This document shows, piece after piece, positions 9,396-17,804 of a stretch of DNA of 64,000 bases. The notes beneath the pieces were generated by a model, which was not told the origin of the DNA, made no database searches, and saw only the letters and a list, made by a program, of their open reading frames with translations. Source of the stretch: Archangium violaceum (GTDB taxonomy: Bacteria > Myxococcota > Myxococcia > Myxococcales > Myxococcaceae). The translations under genes were made by a program, and so were the position numbers. The stretch spans positions 1,143,001 to 1,207,000 of the forward strand of contig NZ_CP069396.1 of assembly GCF_016887565.1 (NCBI RefSeq). Direction: 5' to 3'. Each line of letters begins with the position of its first letter. Position 1 is the first letter of the stretch.

Positions 9396-10001
9396 CTACT
9401 CCTTCTTGTCGGCCGGCGGGCCCGCGTAGCCCACCTGGGCGAGCCGCTCGGCGCTGCGCTGGTAGACCTCGACCGGGTGCTCGCGCACGCCCATGGCGTC
9501 GTTCCACCGGTTGTAGAAGTTGAACAGCGAGCACACGGTGATGGCGTCGTAGACGGCCTCGTCCGTCCAGCCCGCCGCCTTCACCGCCTCCACGTCCTCG
9601 CGTTGGATGCGCTCCGACTCGCGATTCACCTTCTCCAGAAAGCGGAACAGCACCCGCTCGGCCTCCGGAATCGGGGCCGTGTCGAGGTCCTCCAGGACGG
9701 CTCGGACCTTGTCCTCATCTCCCAGCAGCTTCGCCGCGACCGCGGCGTGGGAGTCCGTTCAATACACACACTGGTTGCGCCGCGAGGTGAAGGCGGCGAT
9801 CAGCTCGCGCATCCCGGGCGACAGGGGCGAGGGGCCTCGCATCGCCACCTGGGTGAGCTGCGCCAGCGCGTTCGTCATCTCCGGCTTGAAGGCGAACAGG
9901 TGCCAGATGCCCGCCAGCGGCATGCCCTGCCCGCGCGCACGGCGGATCAGCTCCGAGTAGGGGCCCGTCCCTTCGTGCTTCTCCACATCCTCGAGGAACA
10001 T
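9396..10001 (-). CDS. AhpD-like (carboxymuconolactone decarboxylase family) peroxidase, candidate selenoprotein with in-frame UGA
   Basis: Read as one frame this is a 201-residue protein with a single TGA at 9759-9761, codon 81. Both halves belong to the same AhpD/peroxidase-related fold: the upstream half has RGPSPLSPGMRELIAAFTSRRNQC, here split as RGPSPLSPGMREL and TSRRNQC, and the downstream half has FRFLEKVN and SLFNFYNRWNDAMGV. The TGA falls exactly where the second cysteine of the CxxC-x3-H active site belongs (C78-V-Y-TGA-T-D-S-H85). Frame is kept on both sides, and a SECIS-like hairpin follows at once. The likely product is therefore a CxxU thiol/selenol peroxidase or reductase. The ATG at 10001 has GGAGA upstream. 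The alternative is a nonsense mutation. No sel genes are in the window, so Sec insertion depends on genes elsewhere. Confidence 0.8.
9719..9753 (-). promoter_or_regulatory. SECIS-like hairpin directly after the in-frame UGA
   Basis: On the minus strand, six bases after the TGA, the RNA can form a lower stem CUCCCA/UGGGAG and an upper stem CGCCGC/GCGGCG closed by a GGUC apical loop, with a 7-nt bulge on the 3' side. The loop starts 18 nt after the UGA. Position and GGUC apex resemble the bacterial fdhF-type SECIS bound by SelB. The element lies inside coding sequence, as is normal in bacteria. Confidence 0.65.
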
Positions 10002-10126
10002 GCGCTGTCTCCGTTGGAGGACCAAGGGGCTCTCACCCTTGTCTTCTCCTGAATTCCCAGTGTAGCACGGAGAACAGTGGCGCCAGCTTGCATGGAGCGG
10101 GTGGGCGGCCGACAGAGGGCAAAGCA

Positions 10127-13100
10127 TTGAACCGACGTTCCCAGAGAAACCAGACGCGCGTCTTCGCGGCCGCGTTGTCGCTGGGCGTGTGCCTGTGGAT
10201 GGCACCCGCCCTGGCGCAACAGGGCACCTCCGTGCTGACCGGCACGGTGGTGGACGCCAGCAGCAAGCAACCCGTTCCGGACGTGGTGGTGACCGCCACC
10301 TCTCCCAATCTCCAGGGCGAGCAGGTCGCCGTCACCGACGCCACGGGCCTCTACCGGCTGCCGCAGCTTCCCCCGGGTGTCTACACGCTGCGCTTCGAGA
10401 AGGAGAGCTTCCAGCCCTACGCGCGCGGGGACATCACCCTCCTGCTCAACCGCACCATCCGCCTCAACGCGGAGCTCCTCCCCGACTCGCTCGGTGAGGT
10501 CATGGTCATCCAGGCCGCTCCGCCCGCCATCGACGTGGGCTCCACTCGCACCGGTGTGAGCGTGGACAGCGAGCTGTCGCGCCACCTGGCCGTGGTGGGC
10601 CCCACCTCCAAGGGCTCCGCGTCCCGCTCCTTCGAGAGCCTCGCGGAGCTGGCTCCCGGCGCCAACGCGGATGCCTACGGCATCTCGATGAACGGCACCA
10701 CCTCGCCGGAGAACGGCTTCCTCGTGGATGGCCTGTCCGCTGGCAACCCCGCGCTCGGCCTGCTCGGCACCCCCCTGTCCATCGAGTTCATCCAGGAGGT
10801 GAACGTCATCACCGGTGGCTTCATGCCCGAGTTCGGCCGCGCCACCGGCGGCGTGATGACGGCCGTCACCAAGTCTGGCTCCAACGAATTCCACGGCTCG
10901 GTCTTCGGCAACGTCACCCCGGGCGCGCTCGAGAGCGCTCCCACCCGCGTGCCGCGCGAGGGCTCCGTCATCACCACCCGCCAGCGGCTGTGGAACCTGG
11001 GGGACTTCGGCGCGACGGTGGGCGGCCCCATCCTGAAGGACAAGCTCTGGTTCTTCGCGGGCGTGGCGCCGTCCTTCACCCGCCGGGCGTTGGATCGCAA
11101 CGTGAACGCCTATGTGCTCGGCGAGGACGGCAAACCCCTCAAGGACGAGAATGGCTTCTCCCGCACCGAGCTCATCCCCAACACCACCACCCGCTACTTC
11201 GCCGACCAGCGCTTCGTGCAGTACCTCGGCAAGCTCACCTGGCAGGTGGCCACGGACCACAGCCTCACCCTGTCGGTGTATGGCACGCCGGGTGGGTCCG
11301 GCGGCCAGGGCCGCTTCGGTTACAACCTGGACAGTGGTGCCGTCGAGGTGGACAACCTCAATGGCAGCTACGAGGCGCTCGCCCACCGCTACGACCAGGA
11401 CGCCCGGGACGTCACCCTCAAGCTGTCCTCGTCCTTCCTGGACAAGCGCGTGCTGCTCGACGCCAACGTAGGCTGGCACCACCAGTACGACTCCACCCTG
11501 CCGGTGGATGGCAGTGGCATCGGCAATGCCTCGGGGCTGTCCGGCACGCCCCAGTTCCAGATGCAGCGCACCGGCACCAGTGTCGCGCCGCGCCGCTACT
11601 CCATCCGTGACTTCGAGCAGTTGCCAGACGACTCGGGGTGCGAGCCCGCTGGTACGACCAACGCGGTGCGCTGCCCCGCGGGCATCTACCTGATGGGCGG
11701 CCCCGGCTTCCTGATGGAGCGCACGACGGACCGCTACCAGGCCAACGTGGTGGGCACCCTGCTGCTCAACGCGCTCGGCCACCACGTCATCAAGGCTGGC
11801 CTCGACGCCGAGGTGATGACCAACCGCGACGCGCGCGCCTACTCCGGCGGCGTCCAGTACGTCCAGTCCACCGATGGGGCGACCTTCCAGGACTATCGCT
11901 CGTTCGGCTATCTCACCGGCCCGGACCAGGCGGTCCTCCAGTCCGTGGTTCCCACCTCCACCCGTGCTGATGCCCTGGGCGCCTTCGTCCAGGACAGCTG
12001 GAGCGTGATGGACCGCGTCACCCTCAACGCGGGCCTGCGCTACGACACCCAGGCCATCTACGGCACCGGGGGCGACCTGGCCTTCGCGCTGCCCAACCAG
12101 CTCTCTCCGCGCGTGGGGCTCGTCTACGACTTCACCCAGCAGGGCCGCTCCAAGCTCTTCGCCAGCTACGCGCGCTACTACCAGAACGCCGTGCTGGCCA
12201 TGGTGAACTCGCAGTTCTCCAACATCACCCGCCTCACCGCCACGCGCAGCAGCACGCCCACCGCTTCGGGCGGGCCGGGGTGTGATCCGCTCAACCAGGC
12301 CGCGCCGTACACGGACTGCCGCGACGTGCGCAACATCCCGGTGCCGAGCGGTTCCAGCACCACCCTCAGCCGCCAGTACACCCAGACCTTCGCCATCAAC
12401 AGCCCGGTGGACCCGGACCTGAAGCCCCAGTCCTCGGATGAGATCGTCCTGGGCGGCGAGTACGAGGTGCTCCCGCGCGCCAGCGTCGGTGCCACCTACA
12501 CCCGGCGCTACATGAACGAGGTCATCGAGGACATGTCCGTCAACGAGCGGACCAACTTCTTCATCGGCAACCCGGGCCGGGGCATCGCCTCCCAGTTCGA
12601 CAAGGCCGTGCGCGACTACGACGCCGTCAGCGTCTATTTCAGCAAGGCGTTCTCGGACCAGTGGCTCGCCCAGGCCAGCTACACCTGGTCCTACCTGCGC
12701 GGGAACTACTCCGGCCTCTACCGGCCGGATGCCAACCAGCTCGCCCCCAACGTCACCTCGGACTTCGACCTCATCTCCTTCATGGAGAACCGGACGGGCA
12801 CGCTGCCGCTGGACCGCACCCATGCCATCAAGGTGTACGGCTCCCGCGAGTTCCAGCTCTCGCCCACCACGAGCCTCGACCTGGGGCTCTCGTACCGCAG
12901 CAACTCGGGCACGCCCCTCAACGTGCTGGGCACGAACTTCGCCTACGGCACGGGCAACACCTTCGTCCTGCCGCGCGGCAGCGGTGGCCGGCTGCCCTGG
13001 GTGCACAACGTGGATGCCCACCTGGGCCTGCACTACAGGTTCGCCCGCGGCCTCATCGCCACGCTGACGATGGACAGCTTCAACCTGTTCAACTTCCAGG

Positions 13101-13291
13101 CCGTCACCGCGGTGGACCAGAACTACACCTTCGACACCGTGGACGCGATCGTCGGCGGCACGCCGGCGGACCTCGAGAACCTGAAGGTCCGAGGCGGGAC
13201 GACCGCGGTCGTGGTCAATCCCAACTACCAGAAGCCCCTCTCCTACCAGGCGCCTCGCAGCATCCGCTTCGGCGCGCGTCTCTCGTTCTGA
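10127..13291 (+). CDS. TonB-dependent receptor with N-terminal carboxypeptidase-regulatory-like domain (Oar-like)
   Basis: About 1054 residues from a TTG start at 10127, which has GAGGG seven bases upstream and gives a clean signal peptide (VFAAALSLGVCLWMAPALA). An ATG at 10088 is in frame but less likely. After the signal peptide comes a beta-sandwich CarboxypepD_reg-like domain (LTGTVVDASSKQPVPDVVV), then a plug domain (PENGFLVDGLSAGNPALG, EFGRATGGVMTAVTKSG) and a long beta-barrel ending in RFGARLSF, with the terminal Phe of outer-membrane proteins. This matches the Oar-like TonB receptors common in myxobacteria; the substrate is unknown. It is transcribed divergently from the peroxidase-like gene and is followed 21 bp later by a lipoprotein gene. 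Confidence 0.93.
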   Translation: MNRRSQRNQTRVFAAALSLGVCLWMAPALAQQGTSVLTGTVVDASSKQPVPDVVVTATSPNLQGEQVAVTDATGLYRLPQLPPGVYTLRFEKESFQPYARGDITLLLNRTIRLNAELLPDSLGEVMVIQAAPPAIDVGSTRTGVSVDSELSRHLAVVGPTSKGSASRSFESLAELAPGANADAYGISMNGTTSPENGFLVDGLSAGNPALGLLGTPLSIEFIQEVNVITGGFMPEFGRATGGVMTAVTKSGSNEFHGSVFGNVTPGALESAPTRVPREGSVITTRQRLWNLGDFGATVGGPILKDKLWFFAGVAPSFTRRALDRNVNAYVLGEDGKPLKDENGFSRTELIPNTTTRYFADQRFVQYLGKLTWQVATDHSLTLSVYGTPGGSGGQGRFGYNLDSGAVEVDNLNGSYEALAHRYDQDARDVTLKLSSSFLDKRVLLDANVGWHHQYDSTLPVDGSGIGNASGLSGTPQFQMQRTGTSVAPRRYSIRDFEQLPDDSGCEPAGTTNAVRCPAGIYLMGGPGFLMERTTDRYQANVVGTLLLNALGHHVIKAGLDAEVMTNRDARAYSGGVQYVQSTDGATFQDYRSFGYLTGPDQAVLQSVVPTSTRADALGAFVQDSWSVMDRVTLNAGLRYDTQAIYGTGGDLAFALPNQLSPRVGLVYDFTQQGRSKLFASYARYYQNAVLAMVNSQFSNITRLTATRSSTPTASGGPGCDPLNQAAPYTDCRDVRNIPVPSGSSTTLSRQYTQTFAINSPVDPDLKPQSSDEIVLGGEYEVLPRASVGATYTRRYMNEVIEDMSVNERTNFFIGNPGRGIASQFDKAVRDYDAVSVYFSKAFSDQWLAQASYTWSYLRGNYSGLYRPDANQLAPNVTSDFDLISFMENRTGTLPLDRTHAIKVYGSREFQLSPTTSLDLGLSYRSNSGTPLNVLGTNFAYGTGNTFVLPRGSGGRLPWVHNVDAHLGLHYRFARGLIATLTMDSFNLFNFQAVTAVDQNYTFDTVDAIVGGTPADLENLKVRGGTTAVVVNPNYQKPLSYQAPRSIRFGARLSF

Positions 13292-13312
13292 GTCCAGGCG
13301 GAGCCATCCATC

Positions 13313-14029
13313 ATGAAGACACGACAAGCGTTTGCATGGTTCCTGCCGCTCGGGTTGGCGGCCGGGTTGAGTGCGTGTGGCGCGGAGCAGCCGCTGCCCC
13401 AGTGCACGGTGGGGCGCGGCGAGCATGCCGTGCGCTACACGTTGAAGACGGGCACGGGGGCGTGCGCGCGGAAGAAGGCGGAAGTCCTGGGCGCGCAGGC
13501 CTTCCGCGTCCCGGGTTCGCATGTGCCGCCCACGCTGGCGTTCAAGCCCAAGCCCCTGGCGGACCTCGAGGGGAAGGATCCGGACTCCACGCATTCCGCC
13601 ATCGCCTCGGGAGACTTCACCACCGAGTACCCGAACGCGGAGGGGGAGTGCGTGGTGCCCCAGATGTCCGAGGCACGGCAGGTGGTGAGCGCGGACCCGG
13701 GCTCGACGGTGGACCTGCGCTACCAGTGGAGCAACCTCCACATCCAGGGCCGGGCGACGATTCCCGGCACGCAGTGGTGGGCGGAGCTGACCTACTCGGA
13801 GGGGGACTGCACGGCCACCTACGAGGCGGTGGGGGTGTTCCCGGCCATCCGGTGCGAGAAGCAGGCGCCGGATCCCAACAACCCCGGGAAGACCATCACC
13901 GTGCGTGACCCGGAGGTCTGCAAACAGCCGCGCTCGGGGTCGTCGCTGGACCCGCTCTTCCCCATCACCTGCGAGGAGACCACCAACCTGTGCGTGCTGG
14001 ACGGCCAGCCGCCCGCGCTGGTGCACTGA
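13313..14029 (+). CDS. Lipoprotein of unknown function, downstream of TonB receptor
   Basis: 238 residues. The N terminus is a lipoprotein signal peptide with lipobox LSAC (MKTRQAFAWFLPLGLAAGLSAC split around residue 22), so the mature protein should be lipid-anchored. Several cysteines occur (for example CTVGRGEH, GTGACARKKAE, CEETTNLC), which may form disulfides. No catalytic motif is recognised. It starts 21 bp after the TonB receptor and probably belongs to its transcript, so it could be the receptor's surface partner; that role is inferred from position only. A strong hairpin 18 bp after the stop looks like the terminator. Confidence 0.88.
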   Translation: MKTRQAFAWFLPLGLAAGLSACGAEQPLPQCTVGRGEHAVRYTLKTGTGACARKKAEVLGAQAFRVPGSHVPPTLAFKPKPLADLEGKDPDSTHSAIASGDFTTEYPNAEGECVVPQMSEARQVVSADPGSTVDLRYQWSNLHIQGRATIPGTQWWAELTYSEGDCTATYEAVGVFPAIRCEKQAPDPNNPGKTITVRDPEVCKQPRSGSSLDPLFPITCEETTNLCVLDGQPPALVH

Positions 14030-14523
14030 GCCAGGCGCGTGACGAAGGGCGGCCCGTGCGTGAGCCGGGCCGCCCGGGTGCTCTGACCGCCTGACGTTGG
14101 ACCGCGCGGTGGAGACATGCCGCTGCCCGAGCCTCCAGCTCCCGAGGAGCCACCCTCCGGGCCTCCCCGGGCCAGGGCCTCCTCGAGCCGTCGCTCCAAC
14201 TCCCGGATGTCGAAGGGCTTGCGCAGGGAGGCGAAGGCGCCCAGCGCGCGGTGTTGCGCCTCGTGCGAATCGAGGTCCCGGTGCGCGGAGATGAGGATGA
14301 CGGGCACCTGGATGTCTCGCTTGCGCAGCTCCTTCAGGAACCGGGTGCCGTCGAGCACGGGCATCATCAGGTCGAGCACCACCACATCGAACGTCTGGGT
14401 CTCCACCAGCTCCAGCGCCACGGCGCCGTCCTCCGCGGCGGTGACCACGTAGGTGAGCTCGAGCAGCAGGGTGAGCGAGTCGAGGATGTCCGGGTCGTCG
14501 TCGACGAGGAGCACGCGCTTCAT
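13819..14523 (-). CDS. Response regulator (receiver domain), frame runs on into antisense of lipoprotein gene
   Basis: 234 residues as the frame reads. Residues 1-120 are a standard receiver: DDD at 8-10, phospho-acceptor D51 (VVVLDLMMP), K102 (SLRKPFD). After that come about 25 Gly/Ser-rich residues and then about 95 residues that read through the terminator hairpin at 14047-14075 and 211 bp antisense to the well-supported lipoprotein gene. The tail therefore looks like a lost stop codon and not a real domain; the functional protein is probably a single-domain regulator. Its start overlaps the stop of the kinase gene (ATGA), so the pair is one operon. Confidence 0.8.
   Translation of the reverse strand: MKRVLLVDDDPDILDSLTLLLELTYVVTAAEDGAVALELVETQTFDVVVLDLMMPVLDGTRFLKELRKRDIQVPVILISAHRDLDSHEAQHRALGAFASLRKPFDIRELERRLEEALARGGPEGGSSGAGGSGSGMSPPRGPTSGGQSTRAARLTHGPPFVTRLAQCTSAGGWPSSTHRLVVSSQVMGKSGSSDDPERGCLQTSGSRTVMVFPGLLGSGACFSHRMAGNTPTAS
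14047..14075. terminator. Hairpin terminator after the lipoprotein gene
   Basis: A perfect 10-bp stem, gggcggcccg with cgggccgccc, closes a 9-nt loop 18 bp after the lipoprotein stop. No T-run follows, which is common in GC-rich myxobacterial DNA. It lies inside the 3' extension of the opposite response-regulator frame. Confidence 0.6.
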
Positions 14524-15614
14524 GTCGCCACCTCCGCCCGCACCTCGGGGAGGAAGACGGTGACCGTCGTTCCCTGGCCCTGCTCGCTCTGGATGCGGAG
14601 CCGGCCGCCGTGCGCGTCCAGGATGTCCTTGACGAGCGGCAGCCCCAGCCCGAGCCCCGGGAAGTTCTCCGCGGAGACGTTGCTCGCGCGGAAGTAGCGC
14701 CGCGTCAGCGAGGGGATGTCCGCCTCGGGAATGCCGATGCCTGGGTCGGAGACGGACAGCTCGAAGCCCTCGCCCGCGCGGGCCAGGGTGACGCGGATGG
14801 TGCCTCCTTTGGGCGAGTACTTCACCGCGTTGCCCAGCAGGTTGTTGAGCACCTGCTCCAGGCGCTGGCGGTCGGCCAGGACCCGGTACGCACCCGGAGC
14901 GATGGAGAGCTCGAAGGCATGGCGCTGGCGGCCCCGGACCCGGAGCGCGCCGGTGTTCCGGTGGTGGTCCACGACGGTCTGGACGAGCCCGGCCAGCTCC
15001 AGCTCTTCCTTGTGCGGGAGGAGCGGCATCTGCGCGTCGATGAGCCCGGTGTCCTCCAGGTCCTGCACCAGGGTGGAGACCCGTTCGAGCTGCAGGCCCA
15101 TCCGCGTGAGCGCGCCGCCCGTCGCGGGCTCCTCCTCCGGGTGCTGCCGGCGCAGCGCTTCCAGGTACATCCGCATGGAGGTGAGCGGCGTGCGCAGCTC
15201 GTGAGCGGCGAGGGCGAGGAACGTCCCCTTGGTCCGGTCCGCCTCGCGGCGCTCGTGCACGTCGATGCAGCTGCCGATGAAGCCGCCGAAGCGTCCCCTG
15301 TCGTCGGTGAAGGGAACGCCCCGGTCGAAGATGTAGCGGAAGACGCCGTCATACCGCCGCAGCCGGTACTCCATCTCGAAGGGCTGCCGCCGCTCGAAGT
15401 TCTCCAGATAGGTGTCCATGCAGCGGCGCAGGTCGTCCGGGTGGACGCCGGAAACCCATCCCTCGCCGACCTCCTCCTCCAGGCGGCGCCCCGTGAAGTG
15501 GAGCCAGGTGGCGTTGAAATAGTCGCACCGGCTATCCAATCCCGAGCGCCACACCATCGTCGGGGCGTGCTCGACCAGCAGTCGGTATTGGTCCAGGGGG
15601 AGGGCGGTCTCCAT
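14520..15614 (-). CDS. PAS-domain sensor histidine kinase
   Basis: 364 residues. A PAS domain spans roughly 1-125 (YRLLVEHAPTMVWRSGLD, then GFIGSCIDVHERREA). HisKA carries H138 in LALAAHELRTPLTS. The HATPase has N box NNLLGNAVKYSPKG and G boxes SDPGIGIPEAD and GLGLGLPLVKDIL. No transmembrane segment is present, so it should be a cytoplasmic sensor. It is the first gene of a two-gene operon with the response regulator, overlapping it by 4 bp, and is the obvious phosphodonor for it. The 243 bp upstream, shared with a divergent lipoprotein gene, must hold both promoters; I could not pick a clear one. Confidence 0.94.
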   Translation of the reverse strand: METALPLDQYRLLVEHAPTMVWRSGLDSRCDYFNATWLHFTGRRLEEEVGEGWVSGVHPDDLRRCMDTYLENFERRQPFEMEYRLRRYDGVFRYIFDRGVPFTDDRGRFGGFIGSCIDVHERREADRTKGTFLALAAHELRTPLTSMRMYLEALRRQHPEEEPATGGALTRMGLQLERVSTLVQDLEDTGLIDAQMPLLPHKEELELAGLVQTVVDHHRNTGALRVRGRQRHAFELSIAPGAYRVLADRQRLEQVLNNLLGNAVKYSPKGGTIRVTLARAGEGFELSVSDPGIGIPEADIPSLTRRYFRASNVSAENFPGLGLGLPLVKDILDAHGGRLRIQSEQGQGTTVTVFLPEVRAEVAT

Positions 15615-15857
15615 GGTGGCCTCTTCGATGAGACGTCGTGATGCGGGCCAGACGGGATGGTGCCGTGAGCTGAAACGACTACCCTGCTTTCAACCCCTCA
15701 CGGGGGCCGGTTTCCTTCTGACAAATCCTTTCTTGTCCGCTTCCTGACCGAGGGAGGTGGGTGACCGTGTCCGGAGCGTGCTCGGGGCCCGTGCCTATCT
15801 TGAGAGGGTAAGGCGAGCCGGGGACCTCCTGGCACGCGTTGGAGGAGGTGACGGAAC

Positions 15858-16460
15858 ATGCGACGGCGCTCGTGGGCGGCATTGGCGACCCTGGGCCTGG
15901 TATTGGGGGCGGGGTGTCGGGAGCGGGACGAAGGACAGGCGACTGCCCCTCCATCGGAGAGTGAGCGCGCCGAGGCCCGGCAGCGGCTCCAGAAGCAGGC
16001 GGACGAGCTGGCGGATGCCGCCTCCCGTACCGCTCGGGCGGCCGGCGAGGTGGCGAGGCAGGAGGCCACCGAGTTGAACGAGCGGGTGAAGGAGGAGGCT
16101 CCCCAACTGCACGAGGACCTGAGCCAGACGGCGCGGGACGTCAGTCAGCAGGCGCATGAGGTTGCCCGCGACATCCGTGAAGAGGGTTCCACCGCGGCGG
16201 AGCAGGCCGTGGAGGATCCGCTGACGGGCTCGGTGTCCGGTACGGTCGCCAGCGCCAGCGGCGGTGCACTCCACCTCCGCGATGCGGATGGAAAGCAGAT
16301 CGTCCTCACCACGGACGGCGATACGCGGGTGATGCGGGGCGGGCATTCCACGACGCTCCAGGCGCTCCAGCCCGGCGCCGAGGTGCGGGCCTCCTACGTC
16401 ATCCAGGGGGAGGACTGGATGGCGCGCCAGGTGGAAGTGGTGTCTCCCGCGAAGCGGTGA
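15858..16460 (+). CDS. Coiled-coil lipoprotein with C-terminal beta domain
   Basis: 200 residues. A signal peptide with lipobox LGAGC predicts a lipid anchor. Residues about 35-120 are strongly charged and helical with heptad-like spacing (ARQRLQKQADELADAASR), so a coiled coil is likely. The last 80 residues (TGSVSGTVASASGGALHLRD and onward) resemble small OB-like domains of the DUF5666 kind. Function is unknown; an envelope or stress-related role is only a guess. GGAGG sits just upstream of the ATG. Confidence 0.85.
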   Translation: MRRRSWAALATLGLVLGAGCRERDEGQATAPPSESERAEARQRLQKQADELADAASRTARAAGEVARQEATELNERVKEEAPQLHEDLSQTARDVSQQAHEVARDIREEGSTAAEQAVEDPLTGSVSGTVASASGGALHLRDADGKQIVLTTDGDTRVMRGGHSTTLQALQPGAEVRASYVIQGEDWMARQVEVVSPAKR

Positions 16461-16516
16461 GGGGCCAGGTCTGGAGGGTTCAATCGGGGGCGCCAGTTGG
16501 TGCAAGCTGCGCCTCC

Positions 16517-17788
16517 ATGAACGCTACCGGAACCGTGCTGCTGCTCTCCCTCCTGGGGGCTCCGCCCGCCCCCTCCTCGGACCCGCTCTGCGCGAAGCGC
16601 GAGCCCTGCACCGTCACGGAGACGCTCGACGCGGGCAAGGACGCGCGGGGCAACTCCTTGCAGGTGAAGCACCTGGACCTCGGGTGGGCGGACGTGGAGA
16701 CGGCGAGCGGGTCCATCGGCCGCAAGTTCGGGCCGGGTGGGCGCAAGGCGAAGGGCTCCCGGGCGCAAGGCCAGTGCGAGGCCGCCGAGTGGTGGCTGGT
16801 GCGCTCGGGCCAGCCCGCCCAGCTCCTGCTGTCCGTGTGCAATGACGGCTATGGCGCCGCGGGCGTGGGCCAGGACACGGTGACGGTGACCGACAACCTC
16901 TTCTCCCATGAGCAGACGGGTGGCAGCCGCGAGCGGTGGACGCAGTCTCACACGGTGCAACTCTCCCCGCTGCTGCCGATGAGCGAGGCGCGGCGCTCCT
17001 CCTCGCCCTCGGAAGGGGAGGCGAAGGAGGATGGAGAGTTCTGGGACTTCGAGGCGCTGCGCGGTGAGGTCGCCCGGGCCGCTCCCACCTGCGAGGCGGG
17101 TGAGGCCTCCCCTGGCGATCGGTTCCTGCCGTACCTGCCCCAGGTGCAGGTGGACAAGGCGTACCTCCAGGGCGGGTGGAAGACGGCGGGGCTCGGCGCG
17201 TGCGGCTTCGAAGCGGGCCACTTTCTGCTGGGCAACCAGGACGACCCGAAGGACGCGTCCCTGAAGGCGTTGCTGGTGACGCCGGACACGCTGCTCGTCG
17301 AGGTGCATGACGACAAGTGGACGGGTCCGAGCGCGAAGTGGCTCACCGACGACCACGTGGAGTTGTGGCTGGCCCCGCAGGCCCCCCAGGAGCTCACCGG
17401 CTGCGGCAAGCCGACGGACGCGCAGAAGCCCGTGCAGTGGGGCATCCGCATCGTCGATGGACAGGTGTTCCCCGCCTTCGGCTCGCCCAAGCAGACATTG
17501 CAGGTGGAGCGCGCGGAGCTGTCCGGCAAGCAGGGCTACCAGCTGCTGGTGAAGCTGCCCCCCTTCAAGGGCATCGCCGTCGTCTACAGCGACAGCGACA
17601 GCGGGAAGAAGCAGGAGCTGATGCTCGCCACCAGTCCGGTGAAGTTCGGCCGGCCGGAGATGCTCAACCCCGTGCGCGTGGTGCCCCCCGAGGAGGCCAC
17701 GTGCGGGGTGAAGAACGGGGAGCTCGCCGTGGTGCGGGGGCCCGTGAAGAAGACCGAGCCCGACGTGGCCGTCATCCGCGTGGAGTGA
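16517..17788 (+). CDS. Secreted protein of unknown function
   Basis: About 423 residues starting at MNATGTVLLLSLLGAPPAPSS, which reads as a short signal peptide. An upstream in-frame ATG at 16457 would put 20 non-conserved residues in front of the signal and overlap the preceding gene, so 16517 is preferred. The chain is soluble with several paired cysteines (DPLCAKREPCTVTE, CGKPTDAQ). No catalytic motif is recognised. It is convergent with the next gene, 16 bp away. Confidence 0.82.
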   Translation: MNATGTVLLLSLLGAPPAPSSDPLCAKREPCTVTETLDAGKDARGNSLQVKHLDLGWADVETASGSIGRKFGPGGRKAKGSRAQGQCEAAEWWLVRSGQPAQLLLSVCNDGYGAAGVGQDTVTVTDNLFSHEQTGGSRERWTQSHTVQLSPLLPMSEARRSSSPSEGEAKEDGEFWDFEALRGEVARAAPTCEAGEASPGDRFLPYLPQVQVDKAYLQGGWKTAGLGACGFEAGHFLLGNQDDPKDASLKALLVTPDTLLVEVHDDKWTGPSAKWLTDDHVELWLAPQAPQELTGCGKPTDAQKPVQWGIRIVDGQVFPAFGSPKQTLQVERAELSGKQGYQLLVKLPPFKGIAVVYSDSDSGKKQELMLATSPVKFGRPEMLNPVRVVPPEEATCGVKNGELAVVRGPVKKTEPDVAVIRVE

Positions 17789-17804
17789 GTGGCGCGCGAG
17801 CGGT

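Noticed and set aside
9396..10001. Simple pseudogene with a nonsense mutation
   Set aside because: Frame is kept on both sides, the TGA is exactly at the redox Cys position, and a SECIS-like hairpin follows. Kept as the alternative in the evidence text.
9947..14026. A 1359-codon open frame on the minus strand
   Set aside because: It is antisense to the TonB receptor and lipoprotein, both of which have clear domains. The codon composition is typical of a GC-rich shadow frame.
15831..15850. tggcacgcgttgg as a sigma54 promoter
   Set aside because: Spacing between GG and GC is wrong; only the first half of the motif is present.
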